DNA of 64,000 nt, taken from positions 2,256,501 to 2,320,500 of the forward strand of contig JAPTOF010000005.1 of assembly GCA_028554755.1 (NCBI GenBank), written 5' to 3'. The DNA is from Cordia subcordata. Its lineage: Eukaryota > Streptophyta > Magnoliopsida > Boraginales > Cordiaceae. The position numbers and the translations under genes were made by a program. This document shows, in pieces, positions 24,966 to 34,065 of this stretch. Below the pieces are notes generated by a model that saw only the letters and a list, made by a program, of their open reading frames with translations, searched no databases and had not been told where the DNA came from. How positions within the stretch are numbered: the stretch's first letter is position 1; each line of letters opens with the position of its first letter.

Positions 24966-26574
24966 TGTGTGCTATTTCGGTGAAAGCCCTAAAAGACCCG
25001 CAAGCATATAGATCATGTAGAATAGTGTGTACGAGTGCGAGTGTCGAACCACAGGGAGATGTGAATTGATGGAAGAAATTCTATGCTAGCGTGCCTAGAA
25101 GAAGCTTAAAAAAGAATACCTAGACTAACATATTTTTGTACTTTTTGGATTTTTGAGAGCTAAGGGAAAAAGCTGAAAAACTACACAATAAATGCAATAC
25201 GTAAAAGAAGGAAAGAACTAAGTTAACTTGTGGGATTGAAATAAGGGAATGGTGATCGGGTGACCTACACTTGCGGATGGCTGATCTAGTGCCTCTACGC
25301 TAGGGATTCGGGGATTGGCTTTCTACATAAAGCTTCTAATACTAAGCAACTAACTAGTGTCCTAATTACTCCCTTGGAATCGATGTGAGTCTATTTTTTA
25401 AGTGTGCAAACTTAGAGCTACAGCGTGGTCTTTATGTACCTAAGGCCATAAGAGGGACTAGAAAGCTACTTAGGTGCCTTGGAACAATCCTACCCTAGTT
25501 CGTAAACCATTAGCTAGATTTAAAGCTAAGACCTAGGGTTCCTAGGGTCGACTAAGCCTATTTGGACTCCTATTAGCTGCATTTAAAAGTTAAAGGGGAC
25601 TCGACCTAGACTAGTCTTCACTTATGTACCGTCATTTTAGGGACACTAAAGCACATTAATACGTAGTAAGTGCAGTCCCACATGTTCTAAGGCAAGCCAT
25701 TATGAATATGACGTCCTATCCATAATACAAACACTAGTGAGTTTGATTTAGGCTATTGAAAGCATTCAAGTATCAACATGTAGCACTAATTGAGTATGTA
25801 TTCACTATAAGGCATATTTCATATTCACATAGACATGAATAGAATCAACCTACTTCATGTTATCCTTAATCACACATATACACGTGCATAATCTGAAGAT
25901 TAGAAGTGTTCTATGGCATATACAACTCAATCTATATATACATACAACTTATTCGAGCATTACATCAAACACATCGACATGAATTGATATGAAGCTGCTA
26001 AAAATAAGAACAAAGTATGTATATATATATGCCAATAAAATCCCATAACAAAGAATATATATATCATCCCATTACACAAGTTAGGTGCCCTAAATCATCT
26101 ACTCAAACATGAAGTAAATAAGAATGAAAGAGGTTACAGAAATCTCCCATTTCATCCTCACTTGTTTCTTTACAAATTTGAGTAAATCTTACCCAAATAA
26201 TGTTTGAATCCTCCAAAATCAACTTAATTTCAAGTGGTTGTATGTGTTAATGTGTGAATCAAAGGTGGGTGAGAATAGGGTTTTGTGTGTGAGAAATGGG
26301 TATGTGTATGGGTCTCTAAAAATCTCCTTTTTAAAAGCTGAAAAGTCAAGTTTTTATAGTATCTGCAGTACACAGTTGGTCGACCTAGCCGGTCAACCAA
26401 CTTCTCTTCTTAACTCGTCCAGTTTTCCAAGTGATGCTCTCTAGACTAGCCGGCCGGTCGATCAGCTTTTAGAGGGGGTTGATCAACTTAAGATGAGTTC
26501 CTTTCTGTTGTCTCTTTCTTGCTCTCAACCTTCATCACACGACCCGTACCTTTTCGATCTTTCACTTTCATTCT
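24966..26574 (-). repeat. Element C 5' LTR, larger part
   Basis: The 3' end of the LTR is at 24966, next to a degraded primer site (24946-24960, TGAGCACTGTTACC on the minus strand). It carries worn versions of the palindrome cluster (about 26374-26470) and stem-loops (about 25505-25600). Element D interrupts it after 26574, and it continues at 33506. Confidence 0.88.
26570..26574. other. Target site duplication of D, left copy
   Basis: ATTCT directly before TGATG. It is repeated at 33501-33505 after D. Confidence 0.92.
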
Positions 26575-26831
26575 TGATGTGTGTCATTTGTGCGTGTTTG
26601 CATCTAGTTTTTTCATGCACATTTAAGGGTGTTTAGAGTATAATTGAGTGCACTTAGTACAAAGTTTAGCATATTTGTTAATATTTGTACATAATGTATT
26701 TAAATACTATACAAAGTGCTATATTCTATGTTTTAGGAGTGTTTGGGAAGGGTTCAAGCTTATGCGAGGAAGAAATGAGCTAACGGATGAAGACCAGAAG
26801 AAAAGAAATAAAGAAGAGATCATTCTGATCC

Positions 26832-27012
26832 AGCCGATCGACTTAGAAGAGCCGGTCAACCGGCCGCTCCAGAGAATAAAAGATTTGAAGCCGGTCGAGT
26901 TCCTCAAGAAGCCGGTCGACCGGCTAGGTCGACCGGCCATCCCAGAGAACATCATGATTTAAGCCGGTCGAGCAAGAAAGAGGAGCCGGTCGACCGGCTA
27001 GGTCGACCAGAT
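26832..27012 (+). promoter_or_regulatory. Palindrome cluster, D 5' LTR
   Basis: Perfect GCCGGTCGACCGGC at 26911-26924 and 26985-26998, plus several variants. It lies just upstream of the TATA-like box, as in A and B, although the surrounding LTR sequence is different. Confidence 0.65.
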
Positions 27013-27027
27013 GTGCGCTGAAGAAAT

Positions 27028-27100
27028 CCATAAAAAGCTCGTTTCTGCTCATTTTCAAGGGAGGAACTTTTATTTCTTAAATCCTAATAAACCCTAACCC
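27028..27100 (+). promoter_or_regulatory. TATA-like box and telo-box of D LTR
   Basis: CCATAAAAAGC at 27028-27038 is the best TATA candidate. About 50 bases downstream is AAACCCTAACCC, matching the plant telo-box promoter motif. The same pair occurs in the 3' LTR and in F. Confidence 0.5.
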
Positions 27101-27535
27101 TTTACCCACTTTACAAAACACCCTAAACCACCATCTAAACCCCATACTAAGCTAGGATTGAAGCATTAAACAAAGATTTGAAGGATTTGTACCGATTTGG
27201 AAGCAAGAATTTAGGGAAGTTCTTCTTGTTCTTTCTCTATTTCTTGTAAATATGTTGCTAGAGTAGGCTACATTTAGGGTTGATTGTTGTTGTATATTAG
27301 ATTAGGGCTTTGAATAATGGATTTGTGTAGATCTTTGGCTCTTAATACATGTTTATTTACATAAATTTATGGCATGATCCAATATGTCTATGTATTGGAA
27401 ATCAAACACGTCTATGTGTTTGTTAAAATGCCTAAGTGAATATGCATGTGTTATTTGTGCTTCAAATGTTTTTATCTGCTTATATGGGTGATATGATTGT
27501 GCTTAATCTCATGGCTTTGCTTAGTAGAGTAGGCT

Positions 27536-27796
27536 TTAGCTTTAAATCCAGCTAATAGGTCACAAGCTATGCTTAGTCGAGTTTAGGTGCTAGTCCTTGG
27601 CTTTAAATCCAGCCAAGCGGATAAGTTAACCTAGACTAGAGTATCCCTCACCCACGTTAGTATTGGTTAATCGAGCCTTAATGTCACGTAGTGTTTAGGC
27701 GCTAGTCCTTGGCTTTAAATCCAGCCAAGAGGATAAGTTCCAAGCACAGAATGCGTAGGCTAGGAGGGATTGGCCCTTAGCTTTAAATCCAGCTAA
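27536..27796 (+). other. Four conserved stem-loops, D 5' LTR
   Basis: Stems at 27536-27555 (TTAGCT/AGCTAA), 27597-27616 (TTGGCT/AGCCAA), 27709-27728 (TTGGCT/AGCCAA) and 27777-27796 (TTAGCT/AGCTAA). All four have the loop TTAAATCC. The paired G-C to A-T changes keep the stem. The same set is in the 3' LTR. Confidence 0.78.
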
Positions 27797-28195
27797 CGGG
27801 TTGAACCACTAGTATTGGTTAAGAGAGCCCCCGATCAACACGACGGCAATAGAAGTCCCGAGCCTTAAATAGACATCATCTGTTATTATAGCCCAAGTCT
27901 TGTTGCAATGCAATCGCCCTAGGTCCCCTTCTTCTTTATTAGTGTTTCCTTCCTTAGTTTGGCTCCTTTAAGTTCCTCCATAGATTAGTTTTTATTTTCC
28001 TTTTTCCGAGCTCCCTTCCATCCCAAAGTAAGTACACACACGCAAGTAGCTAGTTTAAGGCACCCGAGCACATAAAGACTAAACTAAGGTAGCCTCCCTA
28101 TGGATTCGACCCCGCACTTGCACACACTGTACTACACACGTCCCATGCACTTGTGGGCTATTTAGGCTTGTGCTCAAATAGTGATATCAAGTTTT

Positions 28196-28213
28196 TGGCG
28201 CAGTTGCCGGGGA
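28196..28213 (+). other. Element D primer binding site
   Basis: TGGCGCAGTTGCCGGGGA matches the tRNA-Asp 3' end with one substitution. It lies six bases inside the LTR, as in B. Confidence 0.85.
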
Positions 28214-28405
28214 GGCATGGTATTGGTTCTTTGTGTGCTTTTGTGTTTGCGATTGGTTGCTTGTGTGTGCACTATCTTTACTTGCTTTCTATTTTTCGAA
28301 AACTATAAAAAATAAAAAATAAAAAAAAATCTCTCGAAAAAAAATTTAAGAATATTAATTAAAAAAAATTGATTGTGAAGAGGTTTTACTTGTGATTCAT
28401 TGAAT

Positions 28406-30359
28406 ATGACCAATCCTAATGCTTCTTGGTGGTCACTTGTATCCTCTTCCCCACCACCCGAAAGTGTCTCTTATGCATGTCGTTTGTGTGGAAGTTTCAT
28501 GCATCCTACAGTTTTCTGTCCCCACGACAATTCCCCACCTAAGGCTAGTGCTACTAATGACCCCTATAGTCATGCAACATTTCATGCATCTTCATTTAGT
28601 AATCATGACTATAGGGATGCATATTGTTGTTATTGCAATCATTGTGGAAGCCGTGCTCATTTTCCTAGTGCTTGTCCCACCTTCCACCCTCATTCCCGAT
28701 TGCATGCAATGCCCTATGCCCCTAGCAATCATACGCCCATGCATGCACCTACATCTAGTTATCATGATTCTAGGGAGCAACATCATGTATTTTCACAATG
28801 GGGTCAAGATGACTCTTTATTCCATTCACCTTCTAGTTTCGATTGTCCACCTCCAACACCTTCTTTTTCCACCCCTTCCTCTCCCGAGTTTTTTGATGGT
28901 TATGTGCAAAATGATTTTCAACATGACTACCCTTTTCACTCGGTTGAGCCCTCTTCTTTTAGGTTTTCTTCTCAAGAGGAAACACTTGACTATCTCTTAT
29001 CCCTCATCCAATCTAACCAAGAATAACTTGAGAGTTTGAAGCGAGACACCAAATCTTTTGGTGTGTCCATGGAGAGAGTGGTTGAGAGTGTGAAACTCAT
29101 GAGTGAATATGTTGAGATACCTTTAGAACGAGTTGAAGGGATAAAGATGAGACCTAACAATGAGGTGACTAGGGGTGGAAATGATGATGTATGGGAGAGA
29201 CAACTAGAAAGAGAGGTTGATAGAGAGATAACATCTTGTAGTGAGGATGAAGATGAGCTTAATGATAACTTGGTTCTTGATGACTATTGTGATTATGATT
29301 TAGAGAAAGTAGTACCCTATCCTCTTAAGCTTTCAACGTCTCCCATTGAGTCACATGAGCTTTTTCTTTCTCCTCATCCCACACATTCCGTACACATGGA
29401 GGTTGAGTCTTGTGTCGATAGTACTCAATTGCATTCTGAGTCGGCACTTAGGGAGTTTAGCACGCATTCTCCCTTTGAGCATTCATGCATACATGATGAG
29501 GAATCCGTTGAGTCCCCATTGCCCCTTCCATTAGTGTCTACCCCGTATGAAAAACATGATGGCGAGATGACACCCACTAGTGATGAATGTATTGATGAAT
29601 TTAAAGAGACTATAGCTAGTGAAGGTTTAATGTCATCCATTGGGAAAAACAAGACATCAATTTCGGAGGTTTTAGATGATAAGTCTCTTGGAGTTAAGAA
29701 TCACAATGTTGAAGAGAATAACAACTCTAAGAAGACACATAAAAAAGAAATTGGTGTGCTTAAAATATGATCTATGGGTCTTTTTGGATGTTTGATGAAT
29801 CATTGATAGAAATAGAGCCATTAAGATCGAATCCACCCTTCGTGAGGAGTTAGAACAACCTAGGCTTGATTATGTTATATCTTGTCGAGAAGAAGACTGT
29901 AGTACATCCACTTCCTATATCGTTACTCCTTCTTCTCCAAATGTCGTTCCAACCCCCCTTTCCCATTCCATTGAGTCTCCTTTTTTGGAGCTCACGTTTG
30001 TGCCTTCATGCATAGAACATTTTCATCTAGGGTTAGAAAGCACGTTTCGAATGTTGCATGCATTAAACCTATCTTTGACCTATGGGGAAAATGTGTTCCT
30101 AGCCCTTGATTATGAGAATAAGGCATTGGGGTGGCTAATTAAAGAGCAAGTGGGACATGATTTTTCACGTTTGAGAATGCTTCATTCCACACTTGCACCC
30201 ACATGCTCATTTGATATTTCGGGGTGGGATCTTGAAAAGGGGTGCATCATGCATTCATTGCCCCAACCTTTAGTGCATGACCCTTTTCCCTCTACGTTCT
30301 GTGCTTTGATGATTATTCGACAATTTGTGCCACGCAACTTTAAACATGTTTTACTCTAA
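28406..30359 (+). pseudogene. Element D protein with twin CCHC zinc knuckles, unknown family
   Basis: The ATG at 28406 opens a frame to 29770 with one stop (TAA at 29024, where F has GAA). The frame then shifts, and a third block reads open from 29985 to 30359. Allowing for these breaks it is a protein of roughly 650 residues. Two CX2CX4HX4C knuckles lie at 28478-28519 and 28634-28675, in a Ser/His/Pro-rich N-terminal part. The middle (29036-29770) is acidic and charged. The last block has hydrophobic and aromatic residues. I do not recognise a family. Zinc knuckles suggest nucleic-acid binding, perhaps a gag-like packaging role (inference). Confidence 0.75.
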
Positions 30360-30361
30360 CA

Positions 30362-30395
30362 TTGGCGCCCGGCTGGAGGCGTTAAATCCAGCGCT
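30362..30395 (+). other. Internal primer-site-like sequence and loop motif in D
   Basis: TTGGCGCCCGGCTGGAGGC directly follows the last open frame. It resembles the true primer site (TTGGCGCC, then GGAGGC). GCG-TTAAATCCAG-CGC follows it and repeats the loop of the LTR stem-loops. A T-rich stretch like the 5' leader comes next. Confidence 0.4.
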
Positions 30396-31875
30396 ACTAG
30401 GAGCCACCCTAGGCTTGTTCATATTTTTCTTGATTTTTTTGTATTTATTTTCCTTTGCCTTTGTATATAGTAGATTAGTTTTCTTGTACTTATTCTTGCT
30501 TTGTACATAATAGATTAGATTGCTTTTGTTTATCTTACTTTTTTATATTTTAGGCTTTCTTTTGTTTATTTTCATTCTTAGTAGGTTAGATTTCTACTCC
30601 CTTGCTTGTTCTTGTTCTCTTCCTTCATTTGTGCATCAATCTCTTACCCCGTGTTTGCATCCTTGTTTACCATTTCAAATATCAATGTGAACTTGCATAG
30701 CATATCTTCTAATCTCTTCTTTGTTTTTTGAGCATTAGTGCTTTCCACAAAAGATAGAGGCTAGTAGATCATTGGATTGTCTTTGCCATTTGCGGATTAC
30801 ATGGAAACAAGGTTGTATCTATTCATCTTTTACTTGTCCTTATCTATCCCTCTCTACATTCCCCATATGTGTTTCATGTTGATTGCTTGTCGTGTGGCTT
30901 TGTGATTTTTGCTCGAGGACAAGCAAAGTTTAGGTTTGGGGGTGTGGTTGCTTATTTATTGTTTATATCATATCTAGGATAGATTTGCTTGCCATATCTT
31001 ATTTTTGCTTAAAATGTGTTCAAAATTTTCAATTTTTTGCATATTTTGAGTTAGTTTATCTCCATGTTGGTTGGAGAGTTGGCTTTGGATGTTGACTTAA
31101 TTGATTGGAGAATATGAGAGTGTATTGTGGGGAGTAAATGGAGTGTAGGGTATGACCTAGAATTTGAAGAGAATCCTTTTGAAAACAGTGGGGAGTGAGC
31201 ATTTCTAAGAATGCACCTTGTAGTTTCCCCACAACTTGGTTAAAAAAAAAAAGTGTTTTTAAAGGGTTGTTGATATGAGTGCCCATTCCTTGATTGGTTC
31301 TTTTAGCGTACCTTAGCCTCTTCTTTTTCCTTCCTTTTTGTTCTATTTATGTATTGAGAAAAAGTGAAAAAAAATGAAAAATGCAAAAATAAAAAAAATG
31401 ATAAAAAAAAGAGAAAAAGCCAAAAGGCAACAAAAAGATTGAAAAGTGAAGTATGTTGAATAAGTGTCAAGTGACATAATGTCAATTTGACACAAGTATC
31501 TCTTTTGTTTATTTTTATGTATTATGGATAAGGCTCTTACGTCAATGTGAGCCATTGTGATGTATCTTCTCTTTCTTGTATCTTTGGGGCTAAGTGCATA
31601 TTGGAAGGCCATGTTAGTTGATAGAGCACGAAGTATCAACATCTCGAGTGCGTGAGTTGGAATCCTAAGTTTGTGGTGGTTCTAACTACTTGGTGACATT
31701 CCCAAGAGGTGTGAGACCCCGTGTGATTGAAAGGAAGATCTCAAAAAGACTAGGGAAGACCTTACATGAAAGGAATGACCCCTTGTACCCCTTGGATGCG
31801 AAAAGATAACAAGTCAATGCAATTGGCAACTCTTTAAAAAGCATGAGGACAAGGAAAGGGTAGGTTTGAGGGTGT
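30396..31875 (+). other. Element D 3' untranslated region
   Basis: Non-coding. It includes a T-rich stretch, an internal hairpin/purine tract at 30908-30946, and about 0.9 kb similar to B 15122-16082, including the block around GGCCATGTTAGTTGA. The true polypurine tract is about 31851-31875. Confidence 0.75.
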
Positions 31876-33500
31876 TGATGTGTGTCATTTGTGCGTGTTT
31901 GCATCTAGTTTTTGCATGCACATTTAAGGGTGTTTAGAGTATAATTGAGTGCACTTAGTACAAAGTTTATGTATTTGTTAATATTTGTACATAATGTATT
32001 TTGGTGCATAAATACTATACAAAGTGTTATATTCCATGTTTTAGGAGTGTTTTGGAAGGGTTCAAACTTATGCGAGGAAGAAATGAGCTAACGGATGAAG
32101 ACCAGAAGAAAAGAAATAAAGAAGAGATCATTCTGATCCAGCCGATCGACTTAGAAGAAGAGCCGGTCGACCGGCCGCTCCAGAGAATAAAAGATTTGAA
32201 GCCAGTCGAGTTCCTCAAGAAGCCGGTCGACCAGCTAGGTCGACCGGCCATTCCAGAGAGCATCATGATTTAAACCGGTTGAGCAAGAAAGAGGAGCCGG
32301 TCGACCGGCTAGGTCGACCGGCTGTGCGCTGAAGAAATCCATAAAAAGCTCATTTCTGCTCATTTTCAAGGGAGGAACTTTTATTTCTTAAATCCTAATA
32401 AACCCTAACCCTTTACCCACTTTACAAAACACCCTAAACCACCATCTAAACCCCATACTAAGCTAGGATTGAAGCATTAAACAAAGATTTGAAGGATTTG
32501 TACCGATTTGGAAGCAAGAATTTAGGGAAGTTCTTCTTGTTCTTTCTCTATTTCTTGTAAATATGTTGCTAGAGTAGGCTACATTTAGGGTTGATTGTTG
32601 TTGTATATTAGATTAGGGCTTTGAATAATGGATTTGTGTAGATCTTTGGCTCTTAATACATGTTTATTTACATAAATTTATGGCATGATCCAATATGTCT
32701 ATGTATTGGAAATCAAACACGTCTATGTGTTTGTTAAAATGCCTAAGTGAATATGCATGTGTTATTTGTGCTTCAAATGTTTTTATCTGCTTATATGGGT
32801 GATATGATTGTGCTTAATCTCATGGCTTTGCTTAGTAGAGTAGGCTTTAGCTTTAAATCCAGCTAATAGGTCACAAGCTATGCTTAGTCGAGTTTAGGTG
32901 CTAGTCCTTGGCTTTAAATCCAGCCAAGCGGATAAGTTAACCTAGACTAGAGTATCCCTCACCCACGTTAGTATTGGTTAATCGAGCCTTAATGTCACGT
33001 AGTGTTTAGGCGCTAGTCCTTGGCTTTAAATCCAGCCAAGAGGATAAGTTCCAAGCACGGATTGCGTAGGCTAGGAGGGATTGGCCCTTAGCTTTAAATC
33101 CAGCTAACGGGTTGAACCACTAGTATTGGTTAAGAGAGCCCCCGATCAACACGACGGCAATAGAAGTCCCGAGCCTTAGATAGACATCATTTGTTATCAT
33201 AGCCCAAGTCTTGTTGCAATGCAATCGCCCTAGGTCCCCTTCTTCTTTATTAGTGTTTCCTTCCTTAGTTTGGCTCCTTTAAGTTCCTCCATAGATTAGT
33301 TTTTATTTTCCTTTTTCCGAGCTCCCTTCCATCCCAAAGTAAGTACACACACGCAAGTAGCTAGTTTAAGGCACCCGAGCACATAGAGACTAAACTAAGG
33401 TAGCCTCCCTGTGGATTCGACCCCGCACTTGCACACACTGTACTACACATGTCCCGTGCACTTGCGGGCTATTTAGGCTTGTGCTCAAATAGCGATATCA
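31876..33500 (+). repeat. Element D 3' LTR
   Basis: 1,625 bases, with the same structure as the 5' LTR and few visible differences, which points to a fairly recent insertion. The palindrome cluster is at about 32160-32323, the TATA-like box near 32338-32348 and the telo-box near 32399-32410. Confidence 0.94.
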
Positions 33501-33505
33501 ATTCT
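33501..33505. other. Target site duplication of D, right copy
   Basis: ATTCT, identical to 26570-26574. Confidence 0.92.
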
Positions 33506-33717
33506 TGTTCAAGCTCTATGTCAACCCTATAGCTCACTTAAGGCACAAAATTAAGCATTTAGTATAGCATTTTATTTAAAAACTCAACTATGTACATTTG
33601 CTTACACGTAAGCCTAACTCTAGTATATGTGCCATACTAATGAATCTTTTAAAGCTCAAGATACCTCTAAAACATGGGCAATTAACAATATAAAGGGCAC
33701 AAAAGCACAACATATCG
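33506..33717 (-). mobile_element. Element C, last piece of 5' LTR
   Basis: It matches 6140-6351 of C's other LTR. The outer end is about 33717, with TG mutated to CG on the minus strand. The next bases, CTTAC, would be the target duplication of C; its partner is outside the window. The interior of E begins here. Confidence 0.85.
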
Positions 33718-34065
33718 CTTACATTGTCTTCAAAGCTCTTTATGCCAATGATAAATCATTACACTATTAACCCTATGATTCATAAATCACCAACTCACAA
33801 AGAAAATGAGGCTAAAAGCATTGCCTATGCAATCTTGCATTGGCATGTGTAGTAATAAGCAACAGTGTATGCTATGGGAGGAATCGATTGGGGATTCAAC
33901 ACTTTGGTGTTAATAAAAGAGAAAAGAAAGAAAACAAAAGAAAGGAAAATGAAACAAGTGCAAGATTGCAAAAATTTAACCTAGGTTGCCTCCTAATAGC
34001 GCTAACCACCACGTCGTCAGCCAGGCGAACACCAAGTCTTCTTCAACCTCCATAGATGGGGTCCT
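33718..34065 (-). other. Start of element E 3' untranslated region
   Basis: It matches B about 14632-14985 on the opposite strand and ends abruptly at the C insertion. No gene is seen. Confidence 0.7.

Larger units (their letters stand above)
17976..26574 (-). mobile_element. Element C, main part: Athila-type Ty3/gypsy retrotransposon
   Basis: On the minus strand this is most of the 5' LTR (26574 to 24966), a decayed primer site, gag-pol, and most of the 3' untranslated region. C is split into pieces: 5393-6746, 17976-26574 and 33506-33717. B splits its 3' region and D splits its 5' LTR. It is more degraded than A and B. Confidence 0.92.
26575..28189 (+). repeat. Element D 5' LTR
   Basis: TGATGTGTGTCA to GTGATATCA, 1,615 bases. 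It carries a palindrome cluster (about 26832-27012), a TATA-like CCATAAAAAGC at 27028-27038, a telo-box-like AAACCCTAACCC at 27089-27100, and four stem-loops between 27536 and 27796. Confidence 0.94.
26575..33500 (+). mobile_element. Element D: non-autonomous LTR retrotransposon with a zinc-knuckle protein
   Basis: D has two closely similar LTRs of about 1.6 kb, a tRNA-Asp-like primer site, a 3.7-kb interior, a polypurine tract and target duplication ATTCT. No protease, reverse transcriptase, RNase H or integrase is visible in any frame. The interior encodes an unfamiliar protein with two CCHC zinc knuckles. The 3' region, primer site and LTR sequence devices resemble those of A, B, C and E, so mobilisation by such elements is likely. 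It is inserted in the 5' LTR of C. Confidence 0.92.

Noticed and set aside
26648..26962. Open frame of about 100 residues in the D LTR, repeated at 32001-32273 and in F at 59101-59490
   Set aside because: It lies mostly upstream of the TATA-like box and is kept open because the palindrome units contain no stops. Conservation follows from LTR relatedness. I see no protein features.
28419..29039. Second long frame overlapping the D zinc-knuckle protein, and 56494-57018 in F
   Set aside because: A +1-frame shadow of hydrophobic composition. The zinc-knuckle frame has clear motifs and continues further.
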